Assembly: GCA_042095835.1 (NCBI GenBank)
Contig: JBELML010000179.1
Span: 1 to 10,125 of the forward strand
Direction of reading: 5' to 3'
From: DATFKA01 sp042095835
Lineage (GTDB): Bacteria; Bacteroidota; Bacteroidia; Chitinophagales; Saprospiraceae
DNA: 10,125 nucleotides
Each line of letters begins with the position of its first letter. Positions within the stretch are counted from its first letter, which is position 1. The position numbers and the translations under genes are program-made. The notes beneath the pieces are model-generated. The model saw nothing but the letters and a program-made list of their open reading frames with translations, was not told where the DNA came from and did not search any database. Below, piece by piece: positions 1 through 5,717 of this stretch.

Positions 1-272
1 TACTAAGGGTTATCGACCGTTACTAAGATTAAAAAATAGTTATTAAATGTGTACATAGAAGAGGGACTTTTCGCTACTCCTTAGGCTTTTGATTACTTTA
101 TTCCTCTCTTGTGAGGCTCTTTTTGCCGAGTCGTGGCTACCTTCTGTGCCTTTCTATGCAGTTCATTCCAAAATTCAGGTAATTCGCCGGACCTTTATAC
201 TTGGAGAGTATGGCTATTTGTAGAGCAACACGCCATGGTTTTCCAATCCTCTTAGGTACCGAGCCGCAATAT
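1..272. other. Downstream flank of the peptide genes, no convincing gene
   Basis: This stretch lies after the stop codon of the last peptide gene. I see no open frame with a normal start and a protein-like composition, and no hairpin followed by a T-run that would end the peptide transcript. The best hairpin is only CCTC/GAGG near 103-116. A 33-codon minus-strand open stretch at 93-194 lacks an ATG and follows a stop codon. It reads like decayed coding sequence or the translation of a degenerate simple repeat. The heptamer TACTAAG occurs at 1-7 and again at 21-27, which is too short to mean much alone. Confidence 0.5.
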
Positions 273-446
273 TTACCAGCTGCCGCTGGCTCCGCCGCCA
301 TTAAATTGGCCACCTTCTGCTTTGCCGTGAATCCGCTCATACAGATATTGCACACCTCGTATGATCAGAAGAGAAAACCCACCACCCGTGATGGGAACAT
401 ATCCTCCCCGACAAGCAAAAAGCTCTACTTTCTTTAGTTGATGCAT
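273..446 (-). CDS. Double-glycine leader peptide 2 (57 aa), putative secreted bacteriocin or signal peptide
   Basis: This small gene encodes a 57-residue precursor. Residues 4-15 are LKKVELFACRGG, which matches the double-glycine leader consensus: Leu at -12, Glu at -8, Leu at -7, a hydrophobic residue (Cys) at -4, and Gly-Gly at -2/-1. C39 peptidases cut after such Gly-Gly pairs, which here would release a 42-residue peptide starting YVPITGGG. The mature part has a hydrophobic core (FSLLII, then VQYLY) and a glycine-rich tail ending GGGASGSW. The tail contains three successive GxxxG spacings (G41-G45, G46-G50, G51-G55). The ATG at 444-446 is one base past the stop of the preceding peptide gene, so translational coupling is likely. 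The exporter encoded upstream at 1559-3715 is the expected processing and secretion machine. The leader and gene order are seen directly; the role as bacteriocin or signal is inference. I recognise no close family for the mature sequence. Confidence 0.8.
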   Translation of the reverse strand: MHQLKKVELFACRGGYVPITGGGFSLLIIRGVQYLYERIHGKAEGGQFNGGGASGSW

Positions 447-447
447 C

Positions 448-597
448 TTAAAACATGAACTTTTGGATTACTGGATACGTCGTCAAAGGCTTCAGGATAT
501 CCAAGATGGGTGTACATCCTCCCGAGAAGGGGAAATGATATCCTCCAGTGATCATTTCTAGTTCTGCTTTTGTAAGTTGCTTAGTTGATGTTTTCAT
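448..597 (-). CDS. Double-glycine leader peptide 1 (49 aa), putative secreted bacteriocin or signal peptide
   Basis: This gene encodes a 49-residue precursor beginning MKTSTKQ. Residues 8-19 are LTKAELEMITGG, a near-perfect double-glycine leader with Leu -12, Thr -11, Glu -8, Leu -7, Ile -4 and Gly-Gly. Cleavage would release a 30-residue hydrophobic peptide that starts YHFPFSGGC, contains ILDILKPL and ends IQKFMF. It carries one cysteine, at precursor position 27 or 28, so any disulfide would need a partner. The start is the ATG at 595-597, preceded by an A/T-rich stretch with no Shine-Dalgarno site, which is normal for Bacteroidota. It lies 29 bases after the EF-hand lipoprotein gene and one base before peptide gene 2, so the three probably share a transcript. 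No radical SAM, LanB/LanM-like or cyclodehydratase gene is nearby, so an unmodified peptide is the simplest reading. The function is inferred from the leader and the adjacent C39 exporter. Confidence 0.85.
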   Translation of the reverse strand: MKTSTKQLTKAELEMITGGYHFPFSGGCTPILDILKPLTTYPVIQKFMF

Positions 598-626
598 AGC
601 TAAAATTTGTTTTGATGATGAAATAA

Positions 627-1226
627 TTAATGTGTTTCTCTATTTTCCTGTGGACTTAAGGACTGCCTTGAGACCTCCTGACAAATCACACCTGGTGTGA
701 TATATAAGCCCACTGATTTTGCTTGCCCTTGCTCGCAGCATACTACCGTAGCCATTATACTCAGGCAGTTATGTGTCGCCACCTTCTGCAAGCGCTCCGC
801 TTCTTCTCGTATCAAAGTCCGACAAGAGACAGTAGCACAAGCCGTACTTTCTAGTTGGACAGTGTACATCGACTCGACCGGCAACTTGTCCTGCTGCGAT
901 CCGTCTGAGACATCCTCTTCTTGGTCTTCATCAGAGATGGTATAAGTTTCAAAAAAGTCCGCAACCTCCTCTTCATTGAATACCAAAATTGGTACTTCCT
1001 GTACCGCTGATTCAATACTGATCTCCTGAATCCCTAGGCTCCCATTGCCATCGACATCTAGTATTTCATAAACCGAGGCTGTCTCCGACAAGTCAGGTAG
1101 CACCTCGAATTCCTCCAAGATTATCGGCTCTTTGTTGGGTACGGTGAGTTCCTGCTCTTTTTCCTGGTCACAGGCCACTAGCAAAGCCAGCAGACTGAGT
1201 CCTGTAGTGAAATGTTTTGTTTTCAT
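627..1226 (-). CDS. Predicted lipoprotein with an EF-hand loop and six C-terminal cysteines
   Basis: This 199-residue protein has a lipoprotein signal sequence ending LLVAC, so Cys19 should be lipidated. A strongly acidic linker follows. Residues 57-68 read DVDGNGSLGIQE, which fits the calcium-binding EF-hand loop: Asp at 1, 3; Asn at 5; Gly at 6; Leu at 8; Glu at 12. A second acidic stretch (about 84-110) leads into a C-terminal region with cysteines at 130, 135, 154, 163, 164 and 182, enough for three disulfides. I do not recognise the C-terminal domain. The protein has no double-glycine leader, so it is exported by Sec and not by the C39 transporter. It lies between the exporter genes and the two peptide genes, 29 bases from the first. 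That position makes it a candidate immunity lipoprotein, peptide-binding factor or co-secreted partner, all of which are inference. The start is a clear ATG at 1224-1226. Confidence 0.8.
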   Translation of the reverse strand: MKTKHFTTGLSLLALLVACDQEKEQELTVPNKEPIILEEFEVLPDLSETASVYEILDVDGNGSLGIQEISIESAVQEVPILVFNEEEVADFFETYTISDEDQEEDVSDGSQQDKLPVESMYTVQLESTACATVSCRTLIREEAERLQKVATHNCLSIMATVVCCEQGQAKSVGLYITPGVICQEVSRQSLSPQENRETH

Positions 1227-1288
1227 AGCTGTATTGTTTTATTAAAGTGATTTTTTGAATAATGTGTGAATGAGTACATGTTTTTGAG

Positions 1289-1417
1289 CTATCGACTTTT
1301 CACAGTTTTTCTAGCTTTCATTACAATTTTTGAGATTTCTGTAGCTTCTTTTTTAAGGTTTTCAAGTTTAGTTAAATCGAGACTTTGACTGGTTTTCCCA
1401 CTCCAAAACTCCCACTC
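1289..1417 (-). pseudogene. C-terminal remnant of a probable four-helix-bundle (S23/IVS-like) protein
   Basis: A 42-codon minus-strand stretch, bounded upstream by TGA and ending at TAG, reads like real protein. It opens EWEFWSG, continues into a charged amphipathic helix (KLENLKKEATEISKIVMKAR) and ends RKTVKSR. The pattern E-x-E-F-W, then a helix with E-A-x-E-x-x-K-I, then K-T-x-K resembles the last helix of Bacteroidota four-helix-bundle proteins of the 23S intervening-sequence (S23) type. The frame has no start codon at its beginning and runs upstream into G-rich simple repeat, so the rest of the gene is lost or scrambled. The assignment rests on remembered family pattern, not on a search. 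The alternative is a chance open frame, which the strongly helical composition argues against. Confidence 0.4.
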
Positions 1418-1422
1418 TCAAA

Positions 1423-1500
1423 GTCCCAAAGTCTCCCAACTCCCCATCTCCCTCTCTCCCGGTCCCAAAGTCTCCCCCCTCCAAGTCCCAAAGTCCCCGC
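1423..1500 (-). repeat. G-rich (polypurine) simple repeat between exporter and lipoprotein genes
   Basis: On the minus strand this stretch is almost entirely purines plus short CTTT blocks, built from imperfect units such as GGGACTTTGGGA. The 11-mer GTCCCAAAGTC (plus-strand sense) occurs three times, at 1423-1433, 1462-1472 and 1485-1495, each followed by a C-run. Similar degenerate GGGACTTT repeats are familiar in Bacteroidota intergenic DNA and around four-helix-bundle genes (recollection, not checked). The tract adjoins the remnant at 1289-1417 and separates the exporter gene from the peptide cluster. Confidence 0.75.
1435..1466 (-). other. Canonical G-quadruplex motif within the repeat
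   Basis: Read on the minus strand there are five runs of three or four G separated by loops of 3, 5, 4 and 4 bases (G-runs at 1464-1466, 1458-1460, 1450-1452, 1442-1445 and 1435-1437). This fits the standard G3+N1-7 quadruplex rule. Because transcription also runs on the minus strand, the mRNA would carry the G-rich strand between exporter and substrate genes. A role as an attenuator or RNA-processing barrier is speculation. Confidence 0.55.
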
Positions 1501-1508
1501 TCTCCTCC

Positions 1509-1540
1509 CTCATAACCTCATAAACTCATAACCTAATAAA
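1509..1540. repeat. Four-copy 8-bp tandem repeat just after the exporter gene
   Basis: Four adjacent octamers are seen on the plus strand: CTCATAAC, CTCATAAA, CTCATAAC and CTAATAAA. The array begins 18 bases beyond the exporter stop codon, is non-coding, and could vary in copy number by slippage. No function can be assigned. Confidence 0.7.
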
Positions 1541-1558
1541 CCTCCTACGTCTAAACCC

Positions 1559-3715
1559 CTAAGCTCTCCTACCCACCTGGCGCTCCCACAGCTTCGCATA
1601 GATGCCGCCTTGCTGGACCAGGTAATCATGTTGTCCTTGCTCCTGTAGATGACCGTTTTCGAGGACAAGAATTTGGTCGGCAGCCATTACAGTACTGAGG
1701 CGATGCGCAATAATGATGATCGTCTTACCTGCTTGGCGTAGCCGCTGAATAGTCTCCTGTACATAGGCTTCTGATTTCGAATCGAGTGCAGAAGTTGCTT
1801 CGTCTAGAATGAGAATAGTGGGGTCGCGATAGAGTGCCCTGGCAATAGCCAGCCGCTGGCGTTGCCCTCCTGATAGGCTAGCCCCATTCTCTCCGATGTA
1901 GGTCTCAAAACCATTAGGTAGCTCTTCGATAAAAGTGAGCAGACCTAGTTGCTCGCAGATATCAATGATCCTTTTGATGTCTGGATCTGACTCCCCGATA
2001 GCAATATTCTCAATAATGTTCCCCGCAAATAAGTCCAGCTGCTGGGGTACTATGCTGATCTGCTCCCTTAGGCTACGGTTCGAGATATGCTGGAGATCAT
2101 AGTTCCCGATCAACACATGCCCACCATTCAAGGGATACATCTTTTGGATCAAAGCAGCGATCGTTGATTTCCCTGAACCACTCTCCCCTACTATTGCAGT
2201 CAGTTGTCCACCAGGAATCCGAATACTGAGGTCTTCAAAAACTTCCTTCCGGCTACCGTAGGTGAACTGCACCTTTTTGAAATGAATATCTCCTACCATC
2301 TCTTGCTCCAAGTGCAGTTTGTTGGTGTCATCTTCGATTTCTAAATCAATGATCTCGAAAAGACGGTCAGCAGCAATCATCGCATTTTGTATCACCTTAT
2401 TCATACCAATCAGGCTGCTTGCCGGGCCAGTGAAGTAGCCGATGAGGGCATAAAAAGATAATAGCTCCCCAGGTGTAATATGTCGGTTGATCACAAACCC
2501 AGCTCCAACCCACAGCAATACAATCGTAAACACTCTACTCGCTAGCTCCGAGGAGGTACCCGAAAAGATGCCATTCAGAGCCGATTTATAGGTCGTATCT
2601 AGTAGGCTCACAAATCGATTCTCCGTTTTGAGGTTTGCAAAATTTTCTAGCCCAAATTGCTTGATAGTTTTCACCGCATTCAGGGACTCCACCAATTGAG
2701 TTTCCAGGTCAGCAGCACGCTCCATCATCTGCCGTTCGCGTCTACGATTGAAGCGATTGGTCAGGTAATAGATACCTGCATACAAGGGTATAATAAGTGC
2801 CATCACCACCGCCAATTTCCAGTAATAAGTAAACATCAAGGCAAAGGAGAAGACAATAATCATCAGATTGACAATCAGATTTATGGCTACATCATTGATA
2901 AACGCCCGAATCTTTACTGCATCGCCAATCCTAGAGATGATCTCTCCTACACGCATGGTGTCAAAAAACTGCTGCGGAAGTTTGAGCAAATGTTTATAGT
3001 ATCCAAGGATCAATTGGGCATCCATTTGTTGGCCCGTTTTCACTACAAATAGCGACTTAGTCGTACCAATAAATACCTGGATGGCCAAGAGGATGAGCAT
3101 TCCCATGCTCAATAGATTCAGTAGATTGGTATTCCCGTCGATGAGTACAAAATCTGTAATCTTTTGAATATAAATCGAAGTACTCAAGCCAAGTACGGTA
3201 TAAATCACCGCTCCAAACAGCGCCTGAGTCAGAATGCTGCGATGAGGACGCAACAGGGCCCAAAATCTGCGGCTCACGGCTATTTTTTCATTCCCTTTCT
3301 CAAAATCTTCATCTGGTGCAATCAGGAGCAAGATCCCGGTCCACATTTCCTCCCACTCAGCCATGGGTACTTTGATCATTTTGCCAGGGCCTGGATCCAT
3401 GACCTTGACGTAGTCTTTGGTGACCTGGTAGATGACCACAAAGTGGTGCAGGTGTTTCTTGACGACTACATGCGCTACCGTAGGCGTAGGCACCTCTAGC
3501 AAATTCTCTAGATCGGCCCTGACGCCTTTGGCAGAAAAGCCTAATTTCTCTGCCGCCTGGATCATACCGAGCAGGTTGGTCCCCTTTTTATCCGTCCCTG
3601 CCATTTGGCGAATCCGGGCAATCGGTAGCTGTAGTTGATAGTGGGCAGCGATAGAGGCTAGGCAAGCTGCTCCGCAATCTGTGATATCGTGTTGTTTGAT
3701 AATTTTCTTTGACAT
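1559..3715 (-). CDS. Peptidase-containing ABC transporter (C39 bacteriocin-processing exporter)
   Basis: This full-length (718 aa) inner-membrane exporter cuts double-glycine leaders and drives the mature peptide out with ATP. The N-terminal C39 cysteine protease domain (about 1-135) has the oxyanion Gln8, nucleophile Cys14 in the DCGAAC motif, catalytic His91 (HHFVVIY) and Asp107 (VMDPG). The transmembrane domain spans about 155-435 with hydrophobic segments near 165-180, 200-217, 278-297, 301-318 and 394-410. The nucleotide-binding domain (about 475-718) has Walker A GESGSGKST at 510-518, the signature LSGGQ at 614-618, Walker B ILILDE at 634-639 and the H-loop His671. Nothing is missing, so the protein should be active as a homodimer. 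It starts 11 bases after the HlyD-like gene, which should be its periplasmic partner. The two double-glycine peptides at 273-597 are its obvious substrates. The family assignment is secure; the substrate pairing is inferred. Confidence 0.97.
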   Translation of the reverse strand: MSKKIIKQHDITDCGAACLASIAAHYQLQLPIARIRQMAGTDKKGTNLLGMIQAAEKLGFSAKGVRADLENLLEVPTPTVAHVVVKKHLHHFVVIYQVTKDYVKVMDPGPGKMIKVPMAEWEEMWTGILLLIAPDEDFEKGNEKIAVSRRFWALLRPHRSILTQALFGAVIYTVLGLSTSIYIQKITDFVLIDGNTNLLNLLSMGMLILLAIQVFIGTTKSLFVVKTGQQMDAQLILGYYKHLLKLPQQFFDTMRVGEIISRIGDAVKIRAFINDVAINLIVNLMIIVFSFALMFTYYWKLAVVMALIIPLYAGIYYLTNRFNRRRERQMMERAADLETQLVESLNAVKTIKQFGLENFANLKTENRFVSLLDTTYKSALNGIFSGTSSELASRVFTIVLLWVGAGFVINRHITPGELLSFYALIGYFTGPASSLIGMNKVIQNAMIAADRLFEIIDLEIEDDTNKLHLEQEMVGDIHFKKVQFTYGSRKEVFEDLSIRIPGGQLTAIVGESGSGKSTIAALIQKMYPLNGGHVLIGNYDLQHISNRSLREQISIVPQQLDLFAGNIIENIAIGESDPDIKRIIDICEQLGLLTFIEELPNGFETYIGENGASLSGGQRQRLAIARALYRDPTILILDEATSALDSKSEAYVQETIQRLRQAGKTIIIIAHRLSTVMAADQILVLENGHLQEQGQHDYLVQQGGIYAKLWERQVGRRA

Positions 3716-3726
3716 TGTTCTAGTTC

Positions 3727-4890
3727 TTAAGAGGTGGCTAAATTAGGGTTCAACCAATCGTCGACTTTATCATATAGCAGCTGGTATAGACTCCGTTTGG
3801 ATAGTTGGAAGCGAGCGGTCAGGGTCATCCCTTTTTTGAGTTCTCCCGTATATCCATTTTTGAGCTGGAGCCTGGGCGTATCTAGCTGACAGCGTACCAG
3901 AAAACTGGGTTGCTCCTCTACCATGATCACATCTTTACTGATCATCGTGATCTGGCCCTCCGCTAAGCCCCATTGGTTGTAGTTGAAAGCATCTACCTGA
4001 AATCGTACAGGCATATTCTCGTATAGAAAACCGATATCACTTGGCGATACATAACACTCTACGATCAGACTATCGGTCGCTGCGATTTGAGCTAAAGTCT
4101 GCCCAGGGCTGATAAAGTTGCCCGCTTGTTGGCCCGTAAACTGTGTCACTGTGCCAGAGATCGGTGCTCTGATTTCGTATTGCCGCTTCTCCTGTTGTAG
4201 TTGTTGAATACTTGCTTGTGCCTCCTGGATTTGGTTTTGGTATTGCAGAACTTCGATCTCCCAGCTTTTCTTTTGTTGCTTAGAAAAAGCTTCTAACATC
4301 TTCAACTGTACATCTCTCTGGAAAAGGTATTCTTCATAGTCGGCTCGTGCAATCACACCACCATCGTAGAGCGCTTGGTTGCGATCCAACACCCTTTGGG
4401 CTTGATCGATTTTGAGCTGGTATTCGCTCTCTTGCTTTTGATATTGAAAATAGGATATTTGAAAAAGTGGAGTCTCTAGTCGATCGGCTGGTATACTATC
4501 GGCAAGTAGATAGCGTAGGTCTTGAATAAAAGCTTGGTTTTGCAAGATTTTTTCCTTTTGGAAAAGGATTTTTTGATCCAATTGATCACTATTCAGTACC
4601 ACTAAAAGGTCTCCCTTTTGGACCGTTTTGTTTTCTGCCAAATGCTGCTCGGTGATTTGTCCATAGATGGCTGTCGTCAGGGCATTATTCTGCTGCTCTG
4701 TTCGCAGGATACCTCTACTCTGGGTATTGATATGGATAAAAATAAAAGGCATCGCTCCGAGGAATACAAAGAGTGCCAGTATCACCAACAGGTAGATGAT
4801 TCTACTTTTTGTGAGATGCCGAGCATGCAAACCTTCCACGCTGTGCGGGATTTGTGCAAATGGTAATATTTTGGATTCAACAGATTGCAT
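3727..4890 (-). CDS. HlyD-family periplasmic adaptor (membrane fusion protein) of the peptide exporter
   Basis: This adaptor protein joins the C39 ABC exporter to an outer-membrane channel. Numbered from the ATG at 4888-4890 it has 387 residues: a short cytoplasmic N-terminus, one transmembrane helix (about 31-53), a first lipoyl-like half (about 76-100, ending QKGDLLVVL), a long coiled-coil hairpin (about 105-238), a second lipoyl-like half (about 239-270, with RAPISGTVTQ and a later PGQTLAQIA) and a beta-barrel C-terminus. The frame stays open seven codons further upstream to a TTG at 4909-4911. I prefer the ATG because it gives a normal N-terminus and needs no rare start. The stop is 11 bases before the exporter start, so the two are almost certainly one operon. 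No TolC-like gene is in the window, so the channel must be encoded elsewhere. Confidence 0.93.
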   Translation of the reverse strand: MQSVESKILPFAQIPHSVEGLHARHLTKSRIIYLLVILALFVFLGAMPFIFIHINTQSRGILRTEQQNNALTTAIYGQITEQHLAENKTVQKGDLLVVLNSDQLDQKILFQKEKILQNQAFIQDLRYLLADSIPADRLETPLFQISYFQYQKQESEYQLKIDQAQRVLDRNQALYDGGVIARADYEEYLFQRDVQLKMLEAFSKQQKKSWEIEVLQYQNQIQEAQASIQQLQQEKRQYEIRAPISGTVTQFTGQQAGNFISPGQTLAQIAATDSLIVECYVSPSDIGFLYENMPVRFQVDAFNYNQWGLAEGQITMISKDVIMVEEQPSFLVRCQLDTPRLQLKNGYTGELKKGMTLTARFQLSKRSLYQLLYDKVDDWLNPNLATS

Positions 4891-4994
4891 AACTTCGTTT
4901 GTTTGATACAATGTTACGGCAAAAGCCTACGAAGTATGCGGACAGCAAACCAGCTATTTTTACTTACTATCTGAAGGTTTTAAAAAATTAAACC

Positions 4995-5014
4995 CTTGAT
5001 AAACAATAACTTAA
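4995..5014 (-). promoter_or_regulatory. 20-bp motif shared with the porin upstream region
   Basis: The plus-strand sequence CTTGATAAACAATAACTTAA is identical at 18 of 20 positions to 9515-9534, which lies upstream of the alginate-export-like gene in the same orientation. Here it sits about 105 bases before the adaptor ATG, in the only non-coding gap from which the exporter operon could be transcribed. It could be a shared regulator site or part of a promoter, but I cannot fit it confidently to the Bacteroidota -33/-7 consensus. Confidence 0.3.
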
Positions 5015-5100
5015 GCCCAGATAGGAACTTTTTTTTTTACTTGAAAAGCGTGGAATTGTTGTGGAAAGTCTTATCAAAATTGAAGAGATCATTGGCAAAA

Positions 5101-5634
5101 CTAATCCAGTACCGCTTGATAAATATCGACCTGTCTATGGAATTCCTTGCTCAATGCTTCCTCGATGATTTCTCCATTCTTAAAGTTGTGGTGAAATTGA
5201 GGTAATGAAAAATCTGCGACAATATTCCCTCCAAAAAAAGGAAAAGCGTCTTTAGCTATTTTTAATACGCCTTTGGCCCCACGTCTTCCAGGTGAGGTAC
5301 CTAAAAGGAACATGGGTTTATCTTTCCAAACCTTATTATCAATCCTAGAAGTCCAGTCGAAAATATTCTTAAATACAGCCGTATAACAACCGTTATATTC
5401 TGCCATAGAAAGGACAATCCCATCAACTGCTGCTATTAAGTTATTAAATTCGATTACTTCTTTTGGAGAACCTTGCGCTCGCTCCAAATCGGGGCTGTAT
5501 ATCGGTAGATCATACTCTATTAAATCAATAATTTCTAATTCGACATCCTTCAATTGTTGCGCCGCATAAATGGCCAATTGTTTATTGATTGAACTTGAAC
5601 TGTTGCTTGAACCAAAGACCAATATCTTTTTCAT
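5101..5634 (-). CDS. NAD(P)H-dependent FMN reductase (flavodoxin fold)
   Basis: This 177-residue cytoplasmic flavoprotein belongs to the NADPH-dependent FMN reductase/quinone reductase group (ChrR- and YieF-like). The N-terminal beta strand ILVFGSSNSSSSIN (4-17) is the phosphate-binding loop for FMN. Residues 77-94, around SMAEYNGCYTAVFKNIFDW, match the family's P-E-Y-N-G segment that contacts the flavin, with Ala in place of the usual Pro. GTSPGRRGA (112-120) matches the third conserved loop, which more often ends in a Gly-Gly pair. Such enzymes pass electrons from NAD(P)H to FMN, quinones or other oxidants; the true substrate cannot be read from sequence. The length is normal for the family and the ATG at 5632-5634 fits the first strand. 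It lies 83 bases after the Ig-like lipoprotein gene and about 210 bases before the exporter operon. Confidence 0.9.
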   Translation of the reverse strand: MKKILVFGSSNSSSSINKQLAIYAAQQLKDVELEIIDLIEYDLPIYSPDLERAQGSPKEVIEFNNLIAAVDGIVLSMAEYNGCYTAVFKNIFDWTSRIDNKVWKDKPMFLLGTSPGRRGAKGVLKIAKDAFPFFGGNIVADFSLPQFHHNFKNGEIIEEALSKEFHRQVDIYQAVLD

Positions 5635-5717
5635 CCATTTTTAGTTTAATATATACTAACACTCCATCGAACAGCATGGTTAAAAACCAAGCGCTAAGCA
5701 ATTCTAAAACTAGGGAT

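Noticed and set aside
93..194. 33-codon minus-strand stretch reading RSGELPEFWNELHRKAQKV and on, as a possible third peptide
   Set aside because: It begins after a stop codon, has no ATG and no Gly-Gly leader. The DNA looks like a degenerate simple repeat or decayed coding sequence.
137..355. 72-codon minus-strand open frame starting at GTG
   Set aside because: It starts with GTG inside peptide gene 2, in another frame, with no leader or family pattern. The 57-residue frame with a double-glycine leader explains the region better.
201..437. 78-codon plus-strand open frame over the peptide 2 gene
   Set aside because: Antisense shadow of the peptide 2 gene and flank, with no protein-like features, on the strand opposite to all real genes.
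1289..1417. Avd-type accessory gene of a diversity-generating retroelement
   Set aside because: The remnant resembles a four-helix bundle, but there is no reverse transcriptase, template repeat or variable repeat in the window.
1423..1540. CRISPR array
   Set aside because: The repeats are short, imperfect and adjacent, without unique spacers of constant length and without cas genes.
2657..3052. 131-codon plus-strand open frame (also others at 3164-3499 and 3432-3638)
   Set aside because: These lie wholly antisense to the intact C39 exporter gene and have shadow-like composition.
273..4911. Lanthipeptide or other RiPP cluster with tailoring enzymes
   Set aside because: No dehydratase, cyclase, radical SAM or YcaO gene is present, and the peptides lack Ser/Thr/Cys-rich cores. 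An unmodified leader-processed peptide fits better.
4980..5096. 34-codon minus-strand frame starting MISSILIRL between reductase and adaptor genes
   Set aside because: It contains a poly-lysine run from an A-tract, has no leader or conserved-looking motif, and overlaps the likely promoter region of the exporter operon.
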